A stretch of DNA of 64,000 nucleotides from Emiliania huxleyi CCMP1516. Taxonomy: Eukaryota; Haptophyta; Isochrysidales; Noelaerhabdaceae. A program made the position numbers and the translations under genes. Of the stretch, positions 1-10,310 are shown one piece after another; the first letter of the stretch is position 1; each line of letters begins with the position of its first letter. Location of the stretch: contig NW_005199045.1 of the NCBI RefSeq assembly GCF_000372725.1, positions 18,785 through 82,784 on the forward strand. Reading direction: 5' to 3'. Under the pieces are notes generated by a model. It searched no databases, was not told where the DNA came from, and worked only from the letters and a program-made list of their open reading frames with translations.

Positions 1-1620
1 TTCATCCCCCCGGGTTTTCTGGGCTAGCCCCCCCCCCCCCCCACGTGAAGGTGTGTCGGGAATCGTCCAAATCGCTCGCACACGCACGTCCCAACGCCCA
101 AGGGATGGGATGACCGCACGCCGCCACCACACAGGGATTTTAAGGAGAGGAGTGTGGTGTTAGCCCTCGCCCACCCTAACCCTTGGTCGTCGGGACGTGC
201 GTGTGCGAGAGATTTGGTTGTAAAATTCTTTCTTTCTTTCTCACGCGACAGAGAGAAGAAATGCTGCGGCGGCGCGGCCGGTCGAGGCCGGGCTCGGCCC
301 GGCCCGCGACGGCTGGCCGCCGACGAGCGCGCTCGCGCTGCTCGTCAAGATGGCGGCGGTGGCGATTGCGGCCACAAAAGTTCAGGCGTACAGCGCTCAG
401 GCGTCTGTCCGTCCGGCCGTGCCCCGCGGGGGCGCGGTCGGCACCAGAAGGGGGTTGATACGTTCTCTAGAGACGACGTAGTCGTGGACGGCCGCAATCA
501 CAGTGGACGGACACGACAAGACGAGTGTGAAAGCACGGAGGCAACAAAACACACTAGGGTTCGGGAGAAGGCTAGGGTTAGGGAGAGAGTGCCTGACGGG
601 CTTCGGCCCGACGAGGTGACAGAGCGGCGCCCGGCGCCCGGCGTAAGGAGGCAGGCGTCGGAGGCAGGGGAGGGCAGCAAGAGATCTGCGGAAGAGCGGC
701 GATCGCACTCCTCGAGGTCGGCGAGCTCAAGCTGCGGCCCGACCAGAGCAGCTGAGCCTGCCTCTGGCCTCGCCTCCCTCTCCTCCAGGCATTGTGGCAT
801 CCTATGGGTCGTTATCGACCTCTGGCTTGTCAGCCAGCCCCACTTTGAGGGCGCCATGAAGTACAGCGATCGCCATCTCGCTGGCCTCTCCACAGGCCCC
901 CCCGACCGCGTCGAACTCGTCGGCGCGGGCTCTCTCGAGGCTACGGGACCGGCCCCAGCTTCGGCTGAGGGCTGACAAGCTGCCGAGCCCAAATCACTGT
1001 GCGAGTCGTGATTTCTTGTTGGTTTTCTAAAATCTCTCTCTCTCGCGACAGAACAACAACAACAATCTCTCTCGGTCTCGCGAGAGAGACAAAGAATTTT
1101 GAAGACAACCTGTGTTAGTGCCAGGGTGCGCGCCCGTGGGAGAGAGAGATTTGTTTTGTTTTGTTGCCCGTGGGTGCGCGCCCGTGGTCCCGTGCCTAGT
1201 GTTGTGTCTGAAATATTTTTTACGACGCAACTCCCGGACTGGCGCGCACTGGCTTCAAACAACAATCATCTCTCTCTCTCTCTCTCTCTCTCTGGCTTCC
1301 CAGGCCAGTTAGTTAGTTAGGAAGCTAAAAAGAAAGAAAAAGAGACGTCAAGGGAGGGAGTTAGGAAGCTGAGCCCCGGGGTATTTGCAGCGCTTGGAGC
1401 AGCTCGACGCTATTTTTCCCCGTGCAGCCCTCCACTGGAGGCCGTGGGCTGTCTGTTCGATACACATAGGAATCCTACACACACATATACACATATGCCA
1501 AATCCCTCTTGTGTAAGGCGCGGACTGTGCTGACGCCGCCCACCGCCTGTCTGCGCGGCACGAGGCTTTACGAGAGAGCGAACACCCACACTCCTGCGTA
1601 GTCCCGCCGCCACCGGCCTT
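1..1620. other. Gene-poor, low-complexity and degenerate-repeat region
   Basis: No open frame here looks like a real protein. The stretch holds poly-C, CT-rich runs (near 1270-1293) and degenerate copies of the dispersed 80-bp unit that is clearest at 33728-33967: near 190-250 and 1097-1260 the phrases GTGTTAGTGCCAG, GCGCGCACTGG and TCTCTCGCGACAG recur in altered form. Confidence 0.6.
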
Positions 1621-1633
1621 CCACTCTGAGCGC

Positions 1634-2167
1634 ATGGCGCCGACAGAGATCGCCACATCGATCCTGCTCACGTACGCCGGCTCGGAATGGCTGCACGGCT
1701 CGCGCCGCCGCGCCATCGTCAGCGGCGGCGCGGCTGCCGCACTGCAGCTCCTCGTGCGCGTGTTGGCCCTCGGGCTCAGCGGCTCGGCCCGTGCCCTGTC
1801 GGCGGCGGCGGGCCTGCGCATCCCGCCGCTGCTGAAGGCGCCGCTCATTGCGTTTTTCTTCATCGGGACGCTGTGGCTCGACACGGTCGGACGCGGCCGG
1901 CTCAGCCGTGCCGACTTTGCGGCCGAACTCCAGAGCGCGACGCTGCGGATGCTGCCGCTGTGCCCGCTCCTCTCGCTCCTCGTCGCCGCGGCGCTGCTGG
2001 GCGTTGGCGAAGCGTTCGAGCACCTCGGCCTGCCGACCGAGTGGCTCGATCTGCCAATCTACTATGGCGTCTTCTACGGCCCCTTCGTCTACACGTACCT
2101 CCTCGTCAAGGCGGCCGCCGCTCGCGCGACGCTGCTGCCGACGAGCGTCGCAGGCGGGAGGAGATAG
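1634..2167 (+). CDS. Small polytopic membrane protein, unknown function
   Basis: A single-exon frame of 177 residues begins at an ATG and ends at TAG. It has about four hydrophobic segments, roughly residues 30-55, 62-85, 100-125 and 138-160, separated by short Arg-rich or acidic loops. The last segment carries the aromatic motif YYGVFYGPFVYTYLLVK. I do not recognise the family; the end has a faint resemblance to Mpv17/PMP22 proteins, but that is not enough for a call. Third codon positions are almost all G or C, as in the clearer genes of this window. There is no recognisable partner gene nearby. It may have further exons. Confidence 0.5.
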   Translation: MAPTEIATSILLTYAGSEWLHGSRRRAIVSGGAAAALQLLVRVLALGLSGSARALSAAAGLRIPPLLKAPLIAFFFIGTLWLDTVGRGRLSRADFAAELQSATLRMLPLCPLLSLLVAAALLGVGEAFEHLGLPTEWLDLPIYYGVFYGPFVYTYLLVKAAAARATLLPTSVAGGRR

Positions 2168-4829
2168 GTTGATGCGTGATGAATTCTTCAGAACTTCATT
2201 CTGAACAAAATACCCCGGAGTGTGTGCGCACCCTGCATGGCACTGGCATGACACGTCACTCCTGGAAGGCGCCGAGATACCAACGCATACGAAAATGTCC
2301 AGCTCTCAGAAACAGTCAAACAGAGCTCATCAGAGGCACCGCCACCGGTTTCGCCCCCCTCCCGGGCGTCGGCGGGCTCGGGGCCCCCCTGCGCCCCGGA
2401 CGCCGGAGGCAGGCGTCGCCGCGCACAGCCACACCGGCGAGACACAGCTTGAACAGCTAGCTTGCTAGCTGTTGATTGAAAACTGTGACGAGAGGTGGCT
2501 GAGGCGGTTATCAGGAGAATCATCCGATTCATACGGATCACACATTGCCGATGGCTCTCTCGCTTGACGGGAGACCGCCCGACTACTCCTGGCCTCCTGG
2601 GTGGCACTGCCAACTCGCTCTTAGGGGACCCCTCTGGGCTTAAGGGTGGGCCCTGGGGCGCCTGCGGATTAAACGGCTTAAAACGGGCCATGGCCCGTCT
2701 TAAGGCAGCCTGGGCCGCCGACTCCTTAAACGGTCTTATAAACGCTTAAACGGTGTGCGGGAGAGCTCCCAAGCTCGTACCGGGAGGCTGCAGCCTCCCG
2801 GTAGACGCCGGAGGGGCCGGGAAGCTGGCTACAGTCAGCTAGCACGCGTCCCCTATGCGAGTATGGCTCCTGCCAGTGCACCAGACTTACAGATGTGTCT
2901 TCAGAGGCGGGTTTGTGCCTAATAACGGCAGTATTGGAGAAAACGGCGCGGAATCCAGCGACGCATGCCGGCGAGGCCGATTTTCTTAAACGGTCTTAAA
3001 GGGACCCCCCGTGCCTGCAATCTCTTAACTGGCAATTTAAGCCCCCAAACCTCCCCATTTCTTGAAAGGTCTTTAAAAATCCGGCCCTCAAAACCCTGGG
3101 GTACCCTAAGAGCAAGACCTCGCTGCTCGCTCTCGACATCCTCGTGCCGACAGCGACACAGACCATGTGGGACGCGTCGAGTATCGACCTCTACTGCTTA
3201 CCCAGCCCTCGAGTGTACCCTGGCTCTGTGGTCCCACACCCACTGGTGTCCATCGTACGTCCATCTCAGAGACCGCAGGAGGTCACGAGGGTCGATGGGA
3301 CTGCCAACCCCACAAATCTCCTAAAAACCCAACCCAGTACGTGGGCGGAGCGTCCGGAGATGGGAGTAGGGGCAAACACTGAAAACGTAACTTGATCGGG
3401 GCGCGGTTTTTTTTGGACTAGACTGCTCGGGGGAGGTGGGCGAGTGATTGGGTAGCTTTGGGGCCGCCGAAAATAATGAGAACCGCCCCCTATATCTCGC
3501 CAAATCTCGATTTTTCGCGGGAATGGTCGCTTCTCAGCCCCGCGCGAGCTACAGTGACTCCCCAGGGCTTGTCCCGTGGCCCAAAGTGGTACCCCGAGCT
3601 CCGCCACGAGCGTGGGCAATCAGGAGACACCCACAGTCACGGCGGGCGAGGAGTTGGGTGACGGCCAACTGTCGATTACGGCGCCTCTGGAGCCTCCTGT
3701 ATCGTCGGTTCGGCTCGAAGATCGTGCCGCATCCGCATGTAAACCACCTCCGCGCCCCCGCTGGCACATGTCCGCATTGCCCGAGCCTGGGAGAAGTTCC
3801 CAGTGCCCGGAGGCTGCACAGGTCCGCGAAACGCTGGCGCTGCAGCTCCCGGCGCGCACCCCAGATTCGCGAGGAAAACAGCCGAAAACGGGTCGCGCCG
3901 CGATCGACCCTCAGCGAGCCCAGGCGAGCCTGGTAATCCCACCCGGTGGTAAGCGCACGTCCTCCGCGTAATCTAGCGCGCTGTGCAGCCCGCCAGTGCA
4001 TGGCGCCGACCTGGGCCGACTGGTCGATCTCGCCGCGATCTCGCCATCCAATTCTCGGTCAGGTGTAGTGGATCACCTTAAAATCCTGGATTAATTCCTG
4101 AGCCCACCTGGCCCCACCAGACGGGTGGCACGAGGCGCCCGGGCCACTTTTTAGCGCCTCCCGAGCCTCCCGGCGCCTCCTGTGGCCTCCTGAACCCTCT
4201 CCCCCGCAGCCTCTCTCGGCGACGTGGGGAGCGGCTGCCGTCCACGGCTCGCACCGGCTCTTCCAGCGGCTCCACGCTTGCCGCCTGTGACGCCCGCGCC
4301 ACGCACTGCCACGCGGCCGCTCGAGAGAGCGGTCGACGCCCATACTGCTGGGCGTGGCGCTCTATCGGTCGACGCTTCGGCGTCGCTGCTTGGTTGGGGA
4401 CCCGTGCCTCGACGCGGCGGCGCGGCCAAGTACGGCTCGGTGGCACAGCGCGTCGCCACGGATGAGATGCGGCCACAAGCGGCTGGGGAAGCTCCAAGAA
4501 TGTTTCGTTCTACTTGCAGGAGAGGTGCAAGCAATTCGGGTGACTGCATGGCTCTTCGCGTCGAGGGATGCGTCCAGATAATGAGTTGCTTATTGAAAGC
4601 GCCGTGTCTTGCGGCATACGGCTTTATTCCGGGTCATCGATCCACGTGATGTGACAAACTAGCCGCTATTAATGAATATGGGAATGTTATCTAGTTAAGG
4701 CAACCCGAGCGACAACTCACGCGCTTGGCGTGTGTGTGCCTGCTGCTCAAGGTCAAGCGGATATGAGCATATACACAACACACATACCACGGTCCGTCTG
4801 CATCCTCGGCCATCTACCGCCGTGCCGCA
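2168..4829. other. Intergenic region without a supportable gene
   Basis: Short open frames occur on both strands but none shows coherent protein character. The stretch 2590-3110 repeats the phrases CTTAAACGG and TCTTAAA many times and looks like decayed repeat DNA. CTCGCCGCGATCTCGCC-type repeats near 4030-4050 resemble the intronic minisatellite seen elsewhere in the window. Confidence 0.5.
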
Positions 4830-6120
4830 TCACCCTATGTCCTTCGCCTCGCGCTCCGCCTCCTTGCGCACCGCGTTGACGCTGACCTCCTGGAGCGTCT
4901 TCACCTGCGCCCTCAGCTGCGAGGAGCGCTGCTGCTCCCGCCGCGCGGCGGCCGCCGACGCGTCGGCGCTCGCCTGCAGCTCGGTGTACGAAGGCGCCGC
5001 CTCGGGCTCCTCCCGCGTGCGGTGCAGCGCCGAGAGCAGCTCCTTGCCGCGCACCTTCAGGAGCGAGGCGACGGGCACCGCCGCGGCGATGTGCCGGTGT
5101 AGCGTGTGGGAGCCGTTGGCCGGGTTGTACGACGGGCCCGAGATGCCCTTGGACTTGGCGAGGCAGTTCTTCAGATAGTTCGAGAGCGCGGTCTGCCCGA
5201 CGTCGTGGTCGATGACCTCGAGCTGCACCAGCGTGCGCGTGATGTGGGCGAGCGGCTCCGCCGCCCGAGCGGCGGCTTGACTGAGCAAGGACGGGACGAG
5301 GCCCTTGGCGAGAGCCAAGTTACGCCACTCCGGATCGTCGGTCGGAGGCTGCCATCGCTCGCGCAACTGCGCACAACACGCACACACGGCTCAGGCAGCA
5401 AGGCCGAGATAGAGCCGAGATATAGCCGAGATATAGCCGAGATATAGCCGAGGTGTAGCAGCCGCGGCGGCGGCTCGGGGGGCGGTGGGAGAGCAGGGCG
5501 GGCGCCTGCTTGTAGCGACTCGACTGCAGCAGCACGACGTTCATCCACTGGTCGACGAGCGTCGGGACGGCGACCCACGAGCCGTCCGCGCCGCGGCCAT
5601 GTAGCAGCACGAGCAGCGCCCATGCGTGCACCTCCGCCTCGCTGGGCAACGCCTTGCCCGAGGCGCACAAGATCGAGTTCCTGCGGCGCGGGTGAGCGGC
5701 AAGAGCTCGCCAAGGCGGGGCGAGCGCGGCCACGGCGAGGGCGGGCACGCACCGCTTCGATTCGGGCGCCCCGCGCTGCAGCGCCGCGCGCCGCTCAAGC
5801 TCGGCCTGCACGTTCTGGAGGATCTGCTGCAGCTGCTCGGTCGTGACATCTGCGGCACACACGCGCAAACCTGAGACCCCCACGGGCCCGGCGGCGGCGC
5901 GGCGAGCGGGGCGCGCGCAGGGGCACACACGGGCGTCGCAAACGCGCGGGCGCAGCGCGCCTGGAGCACCAGGAAGGGTGCCACCGCCGGCGCCGTGCTC
6001 ATCGTGATCACCTGCACGCACAGGCATCGCAGATCGTCAATGTCCCGCTGTGTCCCGAGCTTGGGGCTCGCGCTCCGGCGCCACGGGCTCGACGCGAGGA
6101 CTCTGGAGAGAATGTCAGAG
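4830..6120 (-). CDS. Unknown protein, at least four exons, C-terminal coiled coil
   Basis: Four minus-strand exons join in frame. An upstream exon around 5940-6115 contains the phrase QRDIDDLRCLCVQVI, and an ATG lies at 6002. An exon of about 5753-5849 contains TTEQLQQILQNVQAEL. The third, 5506-5680, contains EVHAWALLVLLHGRG and TLVDQWMNVVLLQ. The last, 4830-5366, contains DDPEWRNLALAKGLVP and HDVGQTALSNYLK and ends in a charged heptad-like tail. The intron 5681-5752 is GT-AG; the intron 5367-5505 is GC-AG and holds four copies of a CTCGGCTATAT minisatellite. I do not recognise the family. The tail suggests dimerisation by a coiled coil. The 5' end is unresolved. Confidence 0.6.
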
Positions 6121-6129
6121 TGAGAGTGG

Positions 6130-7740
6130 ATGAGGTTGGAGTGGAGGCGGCAATCGCCGTGCGGGCGCGCCCGGGCTGCAGACTCCTCCAAAGCAGCGGG
6201 ACGGGAGCGCGCGCGCGACCGCGGGCCGGATTTTGCGGGGGAACTCGGGGGGAGGGCGCCCCGGACACGCCCTGCACGCGGCGCGGGCTGGCGCTCACCA
6301 GGAGCGGCAGCATTTGCGGTCTTCTTGCGAGGTTTTTCTTTCCACGCCATCATTCTTTTCCCTGCCAGCGGCCTCACTTGTCGCATTTGCGAGGAAAGCA
6401 AGCGCGAGCGCTGCGGCGCCGGAGTCTTTCGGTCACCATTCTGGACCATCTTAATATTTTTCAATGATTTTTGCAGGGTCTGAAAGCTGAGACTCAGCTC
6501 TTCACGCTCGGTATGAAAGCAAGGTCCGTCCGGGGGGTCCCATTTTTCAGTATTTCCCCCTAATGGGAGCCTCCGCCCCTCCCGCCCGCGGGGGAGCACT
6601 TCGTGCATCGTGGAGCGCACTCATCTTGGAGGAGCAGCTTGCCAAGTTTGTCTTGGTACGTCGACACGGAGACGGGAGAGGGTTCGGGCTCCTTTCCCCG
6701 TATAGGGCTAGGGTTCCGCTGAAAAGGGAGGGTGGTCGGGTGGATAGGTATATACTAAAGTTAGGGCGGGGTTTGAGGTGCCACAGACCCCCACACCCAC
6801 ACTGGATAGGTAGCCAGCCGGTAGAACGTGTTTTCTCTCCGCGAACCCAGCTCGAGAATTTTTACAACAAAACTCCGTCGAGGCGGGAGGGCCAGGCAAG
6901 GCGCGGCTGCCATGAGTGACGCATGAGCGAGTAGCGCGCGGGAGAAGCGCGCGGCTACCGTGTCGCCCACTAAGGTGACTCATCATCACCTCCCTCCCTT
7001 GCTCCCTACCTATCAACATACATACGTTGTCATTGTACATTGAGCGGACGGGCGTACACGAACAGCTCGTCGGCGTCGCCCGCCGCCGCCCGCCTTTCCG
7101 CGGCACGGTGTGCACCGCCTCCGCCGTCCACGCCTCCCGCAACGCCGCGCCCCGGCCCTCGCCGAGCCGCTGGAATGGTCCGCCGCCGTCGGCGTTCGCC
7201 GCCGCCGCGGCCCAGGCCGCCGCGGTCAGCGCCGCGCCCTGACCGACGAACGCGCACAGCGGATCCGGCATCTGGCCCACCGCCTCCCTCGCCCCGCGGT
7301 GGCCAGACCCTCTTCCACCCCTTGTGCAATCGCGCTTGTTACGCCGGATCGAATCATCGATTCATTATCTTACGTCCGTCCCGCCGCCCGCCGCGCGGCC
7401 TGACTCCTCATCACCTCAATCACAATGTGTGTACAGGTATATTGTTGGCAAATCAAGACACAGAGCTCACACAGAATCACAGCGGGAGGAAAGCGGCGAG
7501 TCGCAATTCCAGGGGTCGTTGTGGCGGGCCACCCTGTCCAGAGAGGTATGTCAACATACACACATAGAATAAATAGGAAGGCGAAAGCGCGAAACAGTCT
7601 TCCGACCAACGACTGACTGGGACACCAACGCGGTATGGGTGGACGCGGGACGGGCGGTGACGGTCACACAGGAGCGACACACAGAACCACAAGACAAGAC
7701 TGAGGGGAGCTCGAGAACCTCGGCCGTCTCCCACTCGAGA
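6130..7740. other. Region without a confident gene
   Basis: One minus-strand stretch near 7030-7290 has a coherent Ala-rich frame (AFVGQGAALTAAAWAAAA) and, in another frame, a natural-looking end (GDADELFVYARPLNVQ then stop at 7030). They could be the last exons of a gene whose other exons I cannot find. A fragment of the dispersed 80-bp repeat (TTTTACAACAAAACTCCGTCG) lies near 6858. Otherwise nothing is supportable. Confidence 0.35.
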
Positions 7741-8000
7741 CTAGGGGGTTGTATCAGAGGGGGGTGGGTCTGAGGCAAGCGGGCCCAGATCTGCTCGTCT
7801 CAGAGGGTACCCTCTGTGCCAAGAGAGGCCATCCACGAGCGGCTCAGAGGGTGCCTGGGCCGACCCTCTGAAGGCCTGTGCCGCCAAGCCAGCCTCTCTC
7901 GGCGCAGCCTCTGAGGCTACGGGGACCCTCTGAGACGCCAAGGCAAGCCCCGCGAGGCCGCTCCTCAGAGGGGTTTTCAGGCATTTCAAGTCTCTCTCGT
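7741..8000. repeat. CCTCTGAGG / CTCAGAGGGT repeat cluster
   Basis: The palindromic core CCTCTGAGG and its variants (CTCAGAGGGT, ACCCTCTG) recur more than ten times in 260 bp. Related clusters lie at 8420-8530, 11905-12000 and 20405-20470. Two of these clusters bracket the pair of long minus-strand ORFs at 8.3-11.9 kb. Confidence 0.6.
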
Positions 8001-8355
8001 CCCCACAACCACAGAAAAAGAATTTCTGCGAGAGTTGACGGAACTGTCTCTCCAGCTACTCTGCGCGAGGCGCCCCAGCTGTGGCGAGGCACCCAAGATG
8101 CGCATCAGAGTCCGGGTCAACGACATTGTCGGGCGGCCGCTCCAAGCACATCCTCAAGTTGACGGGGCCGGGCCGTGTGCGAAAAGCTGGTTCACGCGCA
8201 GGGCACGGCGCAGGCGCTGGTGGGCGAGCCTGCAGCAGTAAGCGCGTGTGGTGCCGGGCGCGCTTGCGAGCGTATAGAGTAGCGCCTTAGTCATGGATGG
8301 TCGCTGTGAAAAAGTCGCAATGTTTTACTACCCCGCCCCTCCCCGCCCTCACTGG

Positions 8356-10077
8356 TCAGCGTCGTTCGTGGAGGGCGCTAGGCAGCTCCGCCTCCGCCCG
8401 GGGCTCTCGCCTCTGCCGTGAGGGGGGGCCACCCTCTGAGGTCAAAGCCCTCTGTGCCGCGCCAAGACGGACCATCAGCCAGGGACCCTCTGAGGCCAAA
8501 AGCAGCCAAGAGAGGCCATAGAGGCTGTCGCGGGGCGGGTTGCCGGAATGGTGGCACTGAGGCCCGAGGGGTGCGGGAGGCGCACGGCGGGGGCCGGCCT
8601 CGGGGTGAGGGTGAGGTCGGCCGCCGCCACCGGGGGTCGCCGCGCCGTAGAGCGGCCCGCCGGTCTCCCTGCTGGCGGTGCGCGCGGCCGCGCTCAAAGG
8701 CGCTGATTGCTCGGCCGCGCGGGGCCAGGTGACTCGCCCGCTGGAAGGGTGGTGCACGGGGTTTGCGGCGGGGTCCCCAACGTCCCCGGCGGCGGCCCGC
8801 TGGCGGGCCGCCGCCGCCGCCAGGGCGGCGGCGATGACGGAGAGCTCGTGGTGCTCGGTGTCGCTCTCCATCTCGTCGAAGAGGTCGCTTGCCCTCTGCT
8901 CGAGGGCTCGTGCCCATGCCTTGTCCCGCAGTGCTCGGACCTGCGCGCGGGTGCGCTCGAACTCCGCTGGCATCTCTGCGAGCTCGGTGTGGTCCGCCCG
9001 CCTCTCGGGCCTGTGGGACGTGCCGTCCAGGGCGACGTAGCGATCTCCCTTGTCTGAGGGAAGACCACCATCCGTGTCTGCTCCCTCCCCCACGGCCCGC
9101 TGTGGTGGGGTCGGTGCGCCACGCCGTGCGGCGTACTTGTACGTGTCGTGCAGCGCCGGGGGCTCGCGCGTGCGGAGGGCACGCACCCCGGGCGCGGCGC
9201 CCGCCTGGACGCCGCCGCCCAAGGCAGCTGGCGTCAGGAACGCTCGGCTCTGCAGTCGCGACCGCTCCTCCTTGGGGACAGCCTCGCCGGGTGCGTCGTG
9301 CGCCTTGTCGCCCGGCGGCGGCGCAAAGTGCCCCCGTGCGCCGTGGTACCACTGCCTGTCGTGGCCTCGTGGCTCGTGGCGGTGATCGTGGCCCGCGTCG
9401 AGGGCCTCCTTGGCACCGAGTGCCACGTGCATGCCCACAGGAGCGTGCGCTCCTGCAGTGCGGGTTCCAGCTTGGCCCGCGACGCTCGCGTTGTCGTCAC
9501 GATCCGGTGCCTCGGGGGCCCGCGCCCCCGGCGGGTCGTCCGACCCCATGGTTGTATGGTTTGCCTCGGCGTCTCCCGCCGGTGCGTTCTCTGGGACTCC
9601 CCGCGAAGGGGGGCCCATGGCCGCCCTCGCAGCCCATGCCCACGAGCCAAACCCGTGGTCGGTCTCGAGGTGTAACCCCCAAGGGTCCGCCTCGTCGAGT
9701 CCGCCCGAGCCGTCGGGCCGGTGGGACGCAAGGTCCGCCTCGACGTTCCCCGTCGACGCGCGCCTCAGGGCTCCCGTCGATCGGAAACCCACGGTCGATG
9801 CCGCAGCCCATGCCGCTACATCTGACGCTTGGAGTTGGCTATGCCCGTGCGTCCCCCGGGGGTGCGGCTCGGGCCAGTCCGGGTCATCGGACCCGGAGAT
9901 TGTGTCGCTGATCACACCGTCCTCCGATGGCGGTGCGCTTCCCCAGGACTCCTCTCGCAAGGGGCCAACAGGAGGAGGCGCGTCCACTGGAAGGGACGCT
10001 GCTCTCTCCACTGGAGGGTAGGTTTCCACCCGCGGGCTCGCTCCGTGCGAACTCGCTGTAGGGGTAGTTTCATTCAT
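8356..10077 (-). CDS. Long ORF of a putative two-gene element, unknown function
   Basis: From the ATG at 10077 (MNETTPTASSHGASP) the frame runs 573 codons without an intron; the frame stays open upstream to 10200 but has no ATG there. The first 300 residues are acidic, rich in Gly, Pro and Ala, and look disordered. Residues about 340-400 (counted from the ATG) form a charged helical stretch (ERTRAQVRALRDKAW, DEMESDTEHHELSVIAAAL). The rest is Pro/Arg-rich. There is no recognisable catalytic domain. The gene lies behind the companion ORF at 10311-11858 on the same strand, and a 44-bp sequence identical to the one before that ORF lies 172 bp upstream of its ATG. Its end reaches into the CCTCTGAGG repeat cluster at 8420-8530. 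Confidence 0.5.
   Translation of the reverse strand: MNETTPTASSHGASPRVETYPPVERAASLPVDAPPPVGPLREESWGSAPPSEDGVISDTISGSDDPDWPEPHPRGTHGHSQLQASDVAAWAAASTVGFRSTGALRRASTGNVEADLASHRPDGSGGLDEADPWGLHLETDHGFGSWAWAARAAMGPPSRGVPENAPAGDAEANHTTMGSDDPPGARAPEAPDRDDNASVAGQAGTRTAGAHAPVGMHVALGAKEALDAGHDHRHEPRGHDRQWYHGARGHFAPPPGDKAHDAPGEAVPKEERSRLQSRAFLTPAALGGGVQAGAAPGVRALRTREPPALHDTYKYAARRGAPTPPQRAVGEGADTDGGLPSDKGDRYVALDGTSHRPERRADHTELAEMPAEFERTRAQVRALRDKAWARALEQRASDLFDEMESDTEHHELSVIAAALAAAAARQRAAAGDVGDPAANPVHHPSSGRVTWPRAAEQSAPLSAAARTASRETGGPLYGAATPGGGGRPHPHPEAGPRRAPPAPLGPQCHHSGNPPRDSLYGLSWLLLASEGPWLMVRLGAAQRALTSEGGPPSRQRREPRAEAELPSALHERR
8420..8530. repeat. CCTCTGAGG repeat cluster, left border of the two-ORF element
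   Basis: Contains CCACCCTCTGAGG, GCCCTCTGTGCCGC and GGGACCCTCTGAGGCC. The phrase CCCTCTGTGCCGC is shared with the hairpin at 11904-11940 on the other side of the two ORFs, which is why I treat both as possible element borders. It overlaps the 3' coding end of the 8356-10077 ORF. Confidence 0.5.
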
Positions 10078-10248
10078 AGCTATGGACCCGCGCGCGCCGC
10101 GCAGGCCGATTGCGGGGCTCTCCCACAACCACGCTGACCAGATCCCCGGACCAGCGACAGAGGCGAAACGACACTCGGCCCGCCGACACAATTCGACCAC
10201 TGGACACCATAACTAAATGCGGCGCAGGCCAATCTCAAGTTCCCTTCT

Positions 10249-10292
10249 CAATTCTTCGCGGGTTTTGGTGCAGTCACCTTCCCCCGCGACAG
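10249..10292 (-). repeat. 44-bp repeated leader, copy 1
   Basis: This 44-bp sequence (CAATTCTTCGCGGG ... CCCCGCGACAG on the plus strand) is identical to 11859-11902. It sits in the 110-bp gap between the companion ORF (stop at 10311) and the open frame that begins at 10200. It contains a possible stem, CGCGGG pairing with CCCGCG. It could be a promoter, a leader, an RNA-processing signal or a coding remnant, because one frame reads GDCTKTREEL in both copies. Confidence 0.75.
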
Positions 10293-10310
10293 CAGCGGAC
10301 AGCGTCCCGC

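Noticed and set aside
1-200. Telomere or subtelomere at the window start
   Set aside because: No TTAGGG-type repeats; only poly-C and simple sequence.
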